NCBI RefSeq assembly: GCF_027107535.1
Contig: NZ_CP114283.1
Location: 682,001 to 746,000, forward strand
Origin: Streptomyces aurantiacus
GTDB taxonomy: Bacteria; Actinomycetota; Actinomycetes; Streptomycetales; Streptomycetaceae
Reading direction: 5' to 3'
Length of the DNA stretch: 64,000 nt
Under the pieces are notes generated by a model. That model was not told where the DNA came from. It saw only the letters and a program-made list of their open reading frames with translations, and made no database searches. Numbering within the stretch: position 1 is the stretch's first letter; every line of letters starts with the position of its first letter. A program made the position numbers and the translations under genes. Below are positions 11,102-21,296 of this stretch, piece after piece.

Positions 11102-12673
11102 ATGTCCTTTCCTCTGCTGACAGCGACGGCGGCGCTCCCGGCGATCGGGGCCATCGCCACGGCCGCCGTGCCGGCCGCGCGCCGCACCGCCGCCAAGTGG
11201 CTGGCGCTGCTCGTCTCGCTCGCCACCCTGGTCCTCGCCGTCGTCGTCCTGGTCCGCTTCGACCCCGACGGCGACCGCTACCAGCTCACCGAATCGCACG
11301 CCTGGATCAAGGACTTCGGGGTGCGGTACGAGCTGGGTGTGGACGGCATCGCGGTGGCGCTGATCGCGCTGACCGCCCTGCTGATCCCGTTCATCATCCT
11401 CGCGGGCTGGCACGACGCCGACCCGCTGGAGACCCACAGCAGCCGCTGGCGGCCGACGCAGGGCTTCTTCGCCCTGATCCTCGGCGTCGAGGCGATGGTG
11501 ATCATCTCCTTCGAGGCCACCGACGTCTTCCTCTTCTACATCTTCTTCGAAGCCATGCTCATCCCGATGTACTTCCTCATCGGCGGCTTCGGAGACCGTG
11601 CCCACGCGGGCTCGGACGAGCACGCGGCGGCGCAGCGCTCGTACGCCGCCGTGAAGTTCCTCCTCTACAACCTGGTCGGCGGCCTGATCATGCTGGCCGC
11701 AGTGATCGGCCTCTACGTGGTGGCCGGGAACTTCTCGCTCCAGGAGATCGCCGAGGCCCGGGCCAACGGTTCGCTGGACATGGCGACCAACACCGAACGA
11801 TGGCTCTTCCTGGGCTTCTTCTTCGCCTTCGCGGTGAAGGCGCCCCTGTGGCCGCTCCACACCTGGCTGCCCAACGCCATGGGGGAGGCCACCGCCCCGG
11901 TCGCCGTACTGATCACGGCGGTGGTCGACAAGGTCGGCACCTTCGCGATGCTCCGCTTCTGCCTCCAGCTCTTCCCGGAGGCCTCGAAGTGGGCGACGCC
12001 GGCCATCCTCGTACTCGCCCTGATCAGCATCATCTACGGGGCGCTGCTCGCGGTCGGCCAGCGCGACATCAAGCGGCTGGTGGCGTACGCGTCGATCTCG
12101 CACTTCGGCTTCATCATCATGGGCATCTTCGCGATGACCAGCCAGGGGCAGTCGGGCGCGACGCTCTACATGGTCAACCACGGGATCTCGACCGCCGCAC
12201 TGATGCTGGTGGCCGGCTTCCTGATCTCGCGGCGGGGCTCGCGCCTGATCGCCGACTACGGAGGGGTGCAGAAGGTCGCACCGGTACTCGCCGGCACCTT
12301 CCTGATCGGCAGCCTCGCGACGCTGTCGCTGCCGGGACTCGCACCGTTCGTGAGTGAGTTCCTGGTCCTGGTCGGTACGTTCGCCCGCTACCCGGTGATC
12401 GGGATCATCGCCACCTTCGGCATCGTCCTCGCCGCGCTCTACACCCTCGTCCTCTACCAGCGGACGATGACGGGCCCGGTGAAGCCCGAGGTGTCGGCCA
12501 TGCCCGACCTCAGGGTGCGCGAGCTCGCGGTGGTCGCCCCGCTGATCGCCCTGCTGATCTTCCTCGGCGTCTACCCGAAGCCCCTCACCGACATCGTCAA
12601 CCCGGCGGTCAGACAGACCATGTCCGACGTGCACCAGAAAGACCCGAAGCCTGACGTGGAGGCCGCCAAGTGA
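11102..12673 (+). CDS. nuoM: NADH-quinone oxidoreductase subunit M
   Basis: A 523-residue antiporter-like proton-pumping subunit. The glutamate-bearing fifth-helix region reads FLFYIFFEAMLIPMYFLIGG, and the lysine region reads KAPLWPLHTWLPNAMGEATA. Both match the family, so the proton channel appears complete. ATG 11102 lies five bases after the nuoL stop. The stop overlaps the nuoN GTG by four bases. Confidence 0.96.
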   Translation: MSFPLLTATAALPAIGAIATAAVPAARRTAAKWLALLVSLATLVLAVVVLVRFDPDGDRYQLTESHAWIKDFGVRYELGVDGIAVALIALTALLIPFIILAGWHDADPLETHSSRWRPTQGFFALILGVEAMVIISFEATDVFLFYIFFEAMLIPMYFLIGGFGDRAHAGSDEHAAAQRSYAAVKFLLYNLVGGLIMLAAVIGLYVVAGNFSLQEIAEARANGSLDMATNTERWLFLGFFFAFAVKAPLWPLHTWLPNAMGEATAPVAVLITAVVDKVGTFAMLRFCLQLFPEASKWATPAILVLALISIIYGALLAVGQRDIKRLVAYASISHFGFIIMGIFAMTSQGQSGATLYMVNHGISTAALMLVAGFLISRRGSRLIADYGGVQKVAPVLAGTFLIGSLATLSLPGLAPFVSEFLVLVGTFARYPVIGIIATFGIVLAALYTLVLYQRTMTGPVKPEVSAMPDLRVRELAVVAPLIALLIFLGVYPKPLTDIVNPAVRQTMSDVHQKDPKPDVEAAK

Positions 12674-14319
12674 GCGCAACAGCCGTCCACAGCCTGTGGA
12701 CAATGGCGGCGGACCCGATCGACAAGATCGACGCGCCGAACATCGAGTACGGGCAGCTGTCGCCCACCCTGATCGTCATCGGAGCGGCGATCATCGGGAT
12801 CCTGGTCGAGGCGTTCGTGCCCCGCAAGTCCCGCTACTACGTCCAGCTCTTCGTGTCCGTCGTCGCCCTCGCCGCCGCCTTCGCCGCGGTCGTGGGACTC
12901 GCGGCGAGCGGATACGGCACCACGAAGGCCGGCATCGCCGCGATGGGCGCCATCGCGGTGGACGGACCCTCGCTGTTCCTTCAGGGCACGATCCTGCTGG
13001 CCGGTGTGCTCGGCGTGTTCACGTTCGCCGAGCGGCGCCTCGACCCGGTGGCGCACGGCAACCGCGTCGACTCGTTCGCCGCGCAGGCCGCGTCCGTGCC
13101 GGGCAGCGACAGTGAGAAGTCCGCGGTCAAGGCCGGGTTCACCACCACCGAGGTGTTCCCGCTGCTGCTCTTCGCGATCGGCGGCATGCTCGTCTTCCCG
13201 TCGGCGAACGACCTGCTGACGCTGTTCATCGCGCTGGAAGTCTTCTCGCTGCCGCTCTACCTGCTGTGTGCCGTGGCCCGCCGCAAGCGGATCATGTCGC
13301 AGGAGGCCGCGGTCAAGTACTTCCTGCTCGGCGCCTTCGCGTCCGCGTTCACCCTCTTCGGCATCGCCCTGCTCTACGGCTACGCCGGTTCGGTGTCGTA
13401 CGCCACGATCGCGCAGGTCGTCGACGGCACGGTCGAGACGGTCAACCCCGCACTCGCCGACACCATGGGCAACGACGCGCTGCTGCTCATCGGCGCCGCG
13501 ATGGTCGTCATGGGCCTGCTGTTCAAGGTCGGCGCCGTGCCGTTCCACATGTGGACCCCGGACGTCTACCAGGGCGCGCCGACCCCGGTGACCGGCTTCA
13601 TGGCCGCGGCGACCAAGGTGGCCGCGTTCGGCGCGCTGCTGCGGCTGCTGTACGTCGTACTGCCGGGCCTGCGCTGGGACTGGCGGCCGGTGATGATGGG
13701 CGTCGCGGTCGTCACCATGCTGGGCGGCGCGATCGTCGCGATCACCCAGACCGACATCAAGCGCCTCCTCGCGTACTCGTCGATCGCGCACGCGGGATTC
13801 ATCCTCGCGGGTGTCATCGCGACCACGCCGGACGGTGTCTCGTCGGTGCTCTTCTACCTGGGCGCGTACTCCTTCGTGACGATCGGCGCGTTCGCGGTGG
13901 TCACCCTCGTACGGGACGCGGGCGGCGAGGCCACGCACCTGTCCAAGTGGGCCGGTCTCGGGCGCAGGTCGCCACTGGTGGCGGCCGTGTTCGCGGTCTT
14001 CCTGCTGGCCTTCGCGGGCATCCCGCTGACCTCCGGGTTCTCGGGCAAGTTCGCCGTGTTCAAGGCGGCGGCCGAGGGCGGCGCGGGCTCGCTGGTCGTG
14101 GTCGGTGTGATCTCGTCGGCCATCGCGGCGTTCTTCTACATCCGCGTGATCGTGCTGATGTTCTTCAGCGAGCCGCGTCCGGAGGGACCGACGGTCGCCG
14201 TGCCGTCGCCCCTGACGATGACGGCCATCGCGGTGGGTGTGGCGGTCACACTGGTGCTCGGTGTCGCACCGCAGTACTTCCTCGATCTGGCAGGGCAGGC
14301 GGGCGTCTTCGTCCGCTGA
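12670..14319 (+). CDS. nuoN: NADH-quinone oxidoreductase subunit N
   Basis: A 549-residue antiporter-like subunit (ND2 family), the last gene of this operon. Characteristic blocks are TLFIALEVFSLPLYLLCA with the conserved glutamate, KVGAVPFHMWTPDVYQGAPT with the channel lysine, and QTDIKRLLAYSSIAHAGFIL. It is slightly longer than enterobacterial NuoN because of a loop near residues 125-155. GTG 12670 overlaps the nuoM stop. A perfect palindrome containing a DnaA-box-like sequence lies in codons 6-12. A strong terminator hairpin follows the stop at 14362. Confidence 0.96.
   Translation: MSATAVHSLWTMAADPIDKIDAPNIEYGQLSPTLIVIGAAIIGILVEAFVPRKSRYYVQLFVSVVALAAAFAAVVGLAASGYGTTKAGIAAMGAIAVDGPSLFLQGTILLAGVLGVFTFAERRLDPVAHGNRVDSFAAQAASVPGSDSEKSAVKAGFTTTEVFPLLLFAIGGMLVFPSANDLLTLFIALEVFSLPLYLLCAVARRKRIMSQEAAVKYFLLGAFASAFTLFGIALLYGYAGSVSYATIAQVVDGTVETVNPALADTMGNDALLLIGAAMVVMGLLFKVGAVPFHMWTPDVYQGAPTPVTGFMAAATKVAAFGALLRLLYVVLPGLRWDWRPVMMGVAVVTMLGGAIVAITQTDIKRLLAYSSIAHAGFILAGVIATTPDGVSSVLFYLGAYSFVTIGAFAVVTLVRDAGGEATHLSKWAGLGRRSPLVAAVFAVFLLAFAGIPLTSGFSGKFAVFKAAAEGGAGSLVVVGVISSAIAAFFYIRVIVLMFFSEPRPEGPTVAVPSPLTMTAIAVGVAVTLVLGVAPQYFLDLAGQAGVFVR
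12685..12703. other. Palindrome with DnaA-box match inside the nuoN start region
   Basis: The perfect inverted repeat GTCCACAG-C-CTGTGGAC spans 12685-12701. Bases 12695-12703 read TGTGGACAA, the reverse complement of the Streptomyces DnaA-box consensus TTGTCCACA. The element is within coding sequence, so it may be chance. A second exact box lies at 63951-63959. Confidence 0.4.
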
Positions 14320-14361
14320 CGGCGGCCCCGGCGGACGTCACCGTCCGCCGGCGGCGTGGTG

Positions 14362-14397
14362 CTCGGGCCCCGGTTCCGTTGGGAACCGGGGCCCGAG
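14362..14397 (+). terminator. Strong hairpin terminator after nuoN
   Basis: A perfect 16-bp stem (14362-14377 with 14382-14397) has a GTTG loop and is followed by GCGTTCTTTC. It lies 42 bases past the nuoN stop and upstream of the chosen recQ start. It most likely ends the nuo transcript. The lack of a long U run is normal for Streptomyces. Confidence 0.85.
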
Positions 14398-14532
14398 GCG
14401 TTCTTTCGAGACGGCATCGGCGGATGCGTTCCGCAGATGTTCCGTCGCAGCCTGTGGATAACCCTGGGGCTGTCGGTGCGGACCCCTATCGTGGACGCAG
14501 TGGTCGAGGCACGACGTACGGGGGACGGGACG

Positions 14533-16554
<2,022 letters not shown>

Positions 16555-16650
16555 GCAGCTCCGTCGGCCGAGGCGGCCCATTCGGAATCCGTCCGGGCGG
16601 AGGCGCATCTCGGAAGCTCTTCGGGTGGTGGCCGCGTTCGGTGCGGGTGC

Positions 16651-16684
16651 GGGTGCTGGGTGCTGGGTGCTGGGTGCTGGGTGT
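16651..16684. repeat. 7-bp tandem repeat GGGTGCT, four copies plus partial
   Basis: Four perfect copies of GGGTGCT run from 16651 to 16678, followed by a degenerate fifth copy that leads into the hairpin at 16684. It lies between the convergent recQ and flavoprotein genes. It is probably a slippage product; no function is evident. Confidence 0.85.
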
Positions 16685-16710
16685 GAGGCCCGTGCGGTCC
16701 ACGGGCCTCA
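16684..16710. terminator. Convergent-gene hairpin between recQ and flavoprotein gene
   Basis: An 11-bp perfect stem TGAGGCCCGTG / CACGGGCCTCA encloses the loop CGGTC. It ends three bases from the stop codon of the minus-strand flavoprotein gene and lies 130 bases after recQ. It could terminate transcription from both sides. Confidence 0.75.
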
Positions 16711-16712
16711 TG

Positions 16713-19628
16713 TCACGGAGCTTCCACGCGTCGCAGGGCTCGTGACGCGTACGCCCTGACGTCGGCGTCCGAGTCCGTCGTGGCCGTGGCGAGGGCTGCC
16801 CGGGCGGCATCGGCGCCCGAGGCGGTCGAATGGCCGGTGTCCACGGGCTCGGTGTCCACGGGCTCGGTGTGCCGGACGAGTGCCAGGACCGCGGCCTTCC
16901 GGACGTCCGCGTTCGGATCGCCCAGGGCCTTGGCGAGGGTCGGCACGGCGGTCTCGGCGTCCGCCGCGGACAGCGCGGTGGCGGCGCCGGCCCGGACCTG
17001 CCAGGCGGGGTCGGTCTGGGCGTGGACGGCACGAGCGGCCATCGGCGTGGGGCATCCCGTGCCGGCCAGCGCGGCGAAGGCCGCACCGCGGACCAGGGCA
17101 TCCGGGTCCCCGGTGAGACGGTCGAGCGCCGCGAGGACGACATCGGATCCGGTACCGGTGGCAGCTCCGGCACCCGTGACGGGCCCGGAACCGGGGGCGG
17201 CTCCGGTCGCTTCGCGGTCCGGGCCCACCGTGGCCAGGGCCTTGGCCACGGTCACCCGGACCTCGCGGGAGTGGTCGGCCGCCGCGAGGGCCAGGGCATG
17301 GGCCGCGTCGACGGAGACCAGCGCCCGGACCGCTTCGATGCGGACCGAGGTGTCGGGGTCGTCCAGCGCGGGGGCGAAGAGATCGGCGTCGCCCAGCCGC
17401 AGGGCTCGCAGGACGTCGAGAGCGGCGGCCCGGACGACGGGGTCGGGCTGGGCGAGGGCCTGGGTGAGGGGGGCGCCCAGAGCCGGTTCGGGCGTGAGCG
17501 TCTCGACGAGTTCGCGCAGGGAGGCCGCGGCGGCGGCGCGCACGGCACGGTCGGTGTCGGCGAGAGCGGCGGCCAGCGCCGGTCCCGTGCCGGCGGGGGC
17601 GGTCTCGGTGAGGACAGTGACGGCCGCCCGCCTCAGGGCGGGATCCGGGTCCGTCAAGTAGGGCCGGACCAAGTCGAGTTCGGGCTGCTCCTCGGCGAGG
17701 GCGAGAAGTGCCAGGAGCCTCGGCGAAGCGTCGGCGCCCGCGCCGGATTCGGTGCCGGGAGCCCCGGTGCCGGTATCGGTATCGGTTCCGGGTGTCTCGG
17801 GGGTGGCCGGTCGGGTGGCGACCGGGGCCGCGTCCCGTGCGCCCGCCGTGGCGACGCCCTCCGGGTGGACCTCGCCGATGTACCGGGAGGACCCGCCGAC
17901 CGGGGCGAAGCCGTCGACGGGGACGGCGTAGGGAGCGACGGGACGAGCGGTGAACTCCATCGAGCCGGAGGGGGACTTGTGCAGATCGAGGTGGTGGAAC
18001 CAGGAGGAGTCGTCGCGCGCGGGATGGTCCGTGCGGTCGTGGTAGAGGCCCCAGCGGGACTCCGTGCGGGCCAGCGAGGCGCGGGCCGCCATCTCCGCGC
18101 AGTCGCGGATGAAGGTGACCTCCGCGCACCGCATCAGCTCGTGCGGGGTGCGCCCGCCCATCTCGGAGATGTCCGTACGCATCCGCTCGAAGGACTCCAG
18201 GGCGAGCGACAGCCGGGCACCGGACTTGGGCGGAGCCACGTAGTCGTTCACGAAGCGGCGGAGCTTGTACTCGACCTGGGGCTGCGGTGGTCCCTCCGGG
18301 TTGCGCAACGGGCGGTAGATCAGTTCATGCGCCTCGCGCAGCTGATCCTGAGGCAACTCGCCCTCGTGGGCGCGGTACTGGGCGGCGTCCGCCCCCGAGA
18401 GGTCCCCGAAGACGAACGCGCCGATCATGTAGTTGTGCGGGACGCACGCCAGGTCCCCGGCGGCGTACAGGCCCGGCACGGTCGTACGCGCGTGGTCGTC
18501 GACGCGTACGCCGGAAGCCGAGTGGCCGCCGCACAGGCCGATCTCGGAGATGTGCATCTCGACGTCGTGGGTGCGGTAGTCGTGGCCGCGTCCGGCGTGG
18601 AAGGTGCCGCGCGTGGGCCGCTCGGTGGAGTGCAGGATCGACTCCAGCGAGGAGATCGACTCCTCGGGGAGATGGCTGAGCTTCAGGTAGACCGGGCCCC
18701 GGTCCGAGGCGACCTCCGCGGCGAACTCCGCCATCATCTGGCCCGACCAGTAGTCGGAGTCGACGAAGCGTTCGCCGTGCCGGTTGACCTGGTAACCGCC
18801 GAAGGGGTTGGCGACGTACGCGCAGGCGGGGCCGTTGTAGTCCTTGATCAGCGGGTTGATCTGGAAGCACTCGATGCCGGTGAGCTCGGCGCCCGCGTGG
18901 TAGGCCATGGCGTAACCGTCACCGGCGTTGGTGGGGTTCTCGTACGTGCCGTAGAGGTAGCCCGAGGCGGGCAGGCCGAGACGGCCGCAGGCGCCGGTCG
19001 CCAGGATCACCGCTCCCGCGCGGACGGAGACGAACTGCCCGGTGCGGGTGTTGAAGCCCGCGGCGCCCACCGCGCGGCCCCGGTCCGTCAGGACGCGCAC
19101 CGGCATCACGCGGTTCTCGATCCGGATGCGTTCGCGCATCTCGCGCCGCCGCAGCTGCCGGTAGAGGACCTTCTTCACGTCCTTGCCCTCGGGCATCGGC
19201 AGCACGTACGAGCCGGACCGGTGGACCTGGCGGACCGCGTACTCGCCGTACTCGTCCTTCTCGAACTTCACCCCGTACGACTCCAGCCGCTGGACCATCG
19301 CGAAGCCGCGGGTCGCGGTCTGGCGCACGGTGGACTGGTCGACGATGCCGTCGTTGGCGCGGGTGATCTCGGCGACGTAGTCGTCGGGTTCGGCGCGGCC
19401 GGGGATGACCGCGTTGTTGACGCCGTCCATGCCCATGGCGAGCGCGCCGGAGTGCCGCACGTGCGCCTTCTCCAGCAGCAGCACGTCGGCCCCGTGCTCG
19501 GCGGCGGTCAGCGCCGCCATCGTGCCGGCCGTGCCGCCGCCGATGACGAGGACGTCGCAGGAGAGCTCCTCGGCATCACCGAGGGCGGGAATCTCCAGGA
19601 GGGTGTCACGGGTGTCCGGGGTGTCCAC
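16713..19628 (-). CDS. AprA/fumarate-reductase-like flavoprotein fused to HEAT repeats
   Basis: A 971-residue FAD oxidoreductase. Residues about 25-590 form a fumarate reductase/succinate dehydrogenase-type flavoprotein: the dinucleotide motif DVLVIGGGTAGTMAA at 25-39, ILATGACGRLG further on, and the FAD-closing VPGLYAAGDLACVPHN. The pairing with an AprB-like ferredoxin gene suggests the adenylylsulfate reductase alpha branch rather than SdhA. After a Thr/Gly/Pro linker, residues about 637-971 are Ala-rich HEAT-type helical repeats (units such as DPDPALRRAAV, DTDRAVRAAAAASL, DPNADVRKAAVLAL), probably a protein-docking surface. No signal peptide is seen, so it is probably cytoplasmic. GTG 19628 has GAAAGG about nine bases upstream. 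It is the last gene of its operon. The substrate is unknown. Confidence 0.8.
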   Translation of the reverse strand: MDTPDTRDTLLEIPALGDAEELSCDVLVIGGGTAGTMAALTAAEHGADVLLLEKAHVRHSGALAMGMDGVNNAVIPGRAEPDDYVAEITRANDGIVDQSTVRQTATRGFAMVQRLESYGVKFEKDEYGEYAVRQVHRSGSYVLPMPEGKDVKKVLYRQLRRREMRERIRIENRVMPVRVLTDRGRAVGAAGFNTRTGQFVSVRAGAVILATGACGRLGLPASGYLYGTYENPTNAGDGYAMAYHAGAELTGIECFQINPLIKDYNGPACAYVANPFGGYQVNRHGERFVDSDYWSGQMMAEFAAEVASDRGPVYLKLSHLPEESISSLESILHSTERPTRGTFHAGRGHDYRTHDVEMHISEIGLCGGHSASGVRVDDHARTTVPGLYAAGDLACVPHNYMIGAFVFGDLSGADAAQYRAHEGELPQDQLREAHELIYRPLRNPEGPPQPQVEYKLRRFVNDYVAPPKSGARLSLALESFERMRTDISEMGGRTPHELMRCAEVTFIRDCAEMAARASLARTESRWGLYHDRTDHPARDDSSWFHHLDLHKSPSGSMEFTARPVAPYAVPVDGFAPVGGSSRYIGEVHPEGVATAGARDAAPVATRPATPETPGTDTDTGTGAPGTESGAGADASPRLLALLALAEEQPELDLVRPYLTDPDPALRRAAVTVLTETAPAGTGPALAAALADTDRAVRAAAAASLRELVETLTPEPALGAPLTQALAQPDPVVRAAALDVLRALRLGDADLFAPALDDPDTSVRIEAVRALVSVDAAHALALAAADHSREVRVTVAKALATVGPDREATGAAPGSGPVTGAGAATGTGSDVVLAALDRLTGDPDALVRGAAFAALAGTGCPTPMAARAVHAQTDPAWQVRAGAATALSAADAETAVPTLAKALGDPNADVRKAAVLALVRHTEPVDTEPVDTGHSTASGADAARAALATATTDSDADVRAYASRALRRVEAP

Positions 19629-19639
19629 CAGGGTGCCTT

Positions 19640-20437
19640 TCAGGTGCTGAGAGAAGTGAGGACTTCGCGCCGCAGGGCCACCCGCGCCGGGTCGTCGTGC
19701 GCCGTACGGTCGCGCGGACGGGGCACCTCGCGCACGGCGGTCAGCCGGCCGGAGCCGAGAAGCGCCACGCGGTCCCCGAGGAACAGGGCCTCGTCCACGT
19801 CATGGGTGACGAAGACGACGGTTGCGCCCGTGCCGTGCAGTACCTCCACCAGCAGGTCCTGCATGCCGGCCCGGGTCTGGGCGTCGAGGGCGCCGAACGG
19901 CTCGTCCATCAGGACCGCACGCGGGCCCGGGGCGAGCGCCCGGGCCAGTTGCGCGCGCTGGCGCTGGCCCCCGGAGACGTGGTGCGGCAACTGTCCCGAC
20001 CGGTCGGCGAGTTGGACCCGGCCGAGCCAGGCTTCCGCCTGGCGCCTGCGTTCACCGCGTGACAACCCCTGGATGGCCAGGGGCAGTTCGACGTTCGTTC
20101 GCAGGGTGCGCCAGGGGAGCAGGGCGTCCTCCTGGAAGACCAGGGCACGGGCCGCCGCAGGTTCTTCGATGCGCAGGCCGTCCTGCTCCGCCGTTCCGGC
20201 CAGGGGCGGCAGCAGTCCGGCCAGGGTGCGCAGCAGGGTCGACTTGCCGCAGCCCGAGGGGCCCACGACGGTGAGGATCTCGCCGGGGGCGACGTCCAGG
20301 TCGATGCCGTCCAGGGCGGTGGCGTCCGGGCGGCCGAGCGTGGCCGAGCGGAGGGTGAGCCGGGTGCCGTGCACCGGTGCGGGCGCCCGCACCGGTGCCG
20401 TACCGGCGGACGTCCGGGTCTCAGACGAGGTGCTCAT
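19640..20437 (-). CDS. ABC transporter ATPase, nitrate/sulfonate/taurine (SsuB/TauB) type
   Basis: A 265-residue nucleotide-binding subunit. Walker A GPSGCGKST, the Q loop in LVFQEDALLPWRTLRTNV, signature VSGGQRQRAQLARAL, Walker B AVLMDEPFGALD and the His switch in VTHDVDEALFLG are all intact. The sequence around the Q loop (LLPWRTLRTNV) is typical of the SsuB/TauB/NrtD group. It overlaps the permease gene by 17 bases and ends 11 bases before the flavoprotein start, so importer and oxidoreductase are co-transcribed. The first 25 residues are a nonconserved Thr/Ala/Pro-rich leader. Confidence 0.9.
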   Translation of the reverse strand: MSTSSETRTSAGTAPVRAPAPVHGTRLTLRSATLGRPDATALDGIDLDVAPGEILTVVGPSGCGKSTLLRTLAGLLPPLAGTAEQDGLRIEEPAAARALVFQEDALLPWRTLRTNVELPLAIQGLSRGERRRQAEAWLGRVQLADRSGQLPHHVSGGQRQRAQLARALAPGPRAVLMDEPFGALDAQTRAGMQDLLVEVLHGTGATVVFVTHDVDEALFLGDRVALLGSGRLTAVREVPRPRDRTAHDDPARVALRREVLTSLST

Positions 20438-21296
20438 CGCGCGTCTCCTCGGTGCGGCCGGTGGTGCGGCCGGTGGTGGGGGAGGGGCCGGCGGGCGGGG
20501 CGCCCTTCGGTGTCCGGGTGCGCGCTCCGGGCACGTAGGAGGTGCGCGGCAGCCAGCGGGTCAGGCGGCGGCCCAGCAGTTCCACGGCCGTGGAGGTGAG
20601 CCAGCCCAGCACTCCGATGGTCACCATGCCGACGAAGACGCCGGGGTAGTCGACGACGGTGTAGTCCTGCCAGGTGCGGTAGCCGACGCCGTACTGGCCG
20701 GAGATCATCTCGGCGGAGATGACACAGATCCACGAGACACCGATGCCGACCGAGAGGCCGCCGAAGATGCCGGGCAGGGCACCCGGCAGGACGACCGAGC
20801 CGAGAATCCTCCACCGGCTGCCGCCCATCGTGCGCACCGCCTCCTCCCAGGCGGGGGCCAGCGCCCGGACCGCGTGCCGGGTGGAGACGAGGACCGGGAA
20901 GTAGGCCGCCGTGAAGGTGATGAAGACGATGCCCTGTTCGTTGGAGGGGAAGAGGAGGATCGCGACGGGGACGAGGGCGATGGCCGGGATCGGGCGGACG
21001 ACCTCCAGCAGCGGGCCGAGCAGGTCCTCGGCGAGGCGCGAGCGTGCCACGAGCACGCCCGTCGCGACTCCCAGGACGGCCGCGAGCAGGAAGCCGGTGA
21101 GGATCCGGGTGAGGCTGTCGGTGAGGTCGGTCCAGTAGTCGGGGCCCGCCAGGCGGTCGGCGAACGTACGGGCCACGTCGGCGACCGTGGGGAACTGCGA
21201 GAAGCGCAGCCACAGGTCGATGTCCAGGCTGGTCAGCAGCTGCCACAGCCCCAGGGCGGCTGCCAGTGAGGCCGCCCGCAGCGCGTACCGGGTCAC
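20421..21296 (-). CDS. ABC transporter permease, SsuC/TauC type
   Basis: A 291-residue inner-membrane subunit with about six hydrophobic segments and the binding-protein-dependent transport motif EEAVRTMGGSRWRILGSVVLPG (positions about 165-186 of the protein), which contacts the ATPase. The gene start is GTG 21296, overlapping the stop of the upstream lipoprotein gene as GTGA. An open frame extends further upstream but is the shadow of that gene. The C-terminus is a Pro/Thr-rich cytoplasmic tail. The family imports nitrate, sulfonates, taurine or related organic anions. Confidence 0.9.
   Translation of the reverse strand: MTRYALRAASLAAALGLWQLLTSLDIDLWLRFSQFPTVADVARTFADRLAGPDYWTDLTDSLTRILTGFLLAAVLGVATGVLVARSRLAEDLLGPLLEVVRPIPAIALVPVAILLFPSNEQGIVFITFTAAYFPVLVSTRHAVRALAPAWEEAVRTMGGSRWRILGSVVLPGALPGIFGGLSVGIGVSWICVISAEMISGQYGVGYRTWQDYTVVDYPGVFVGMVTIGVLGWLTSTAVELLGRRLTRWLPRTSYVPGARTRTPKGAPPAGPSPTTGRTTGRTEETRDEHLV

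Noticed and set aside
14453..14461. TGTGGATAA, similar to a DnaA box
   Set aside because: It matches the E. coli rather than the Streptomyces consensus and stands alone in a spacer.
16830..21269. Very long open frame on the plus strand (over 1,400 codons) opposite the flavoprotein and transporter genes
   Set aside because: It is an antisense shadow produced by high GC3 coding on the minus strand; its translation has no domain and is Gly/Arg/Val-rich.
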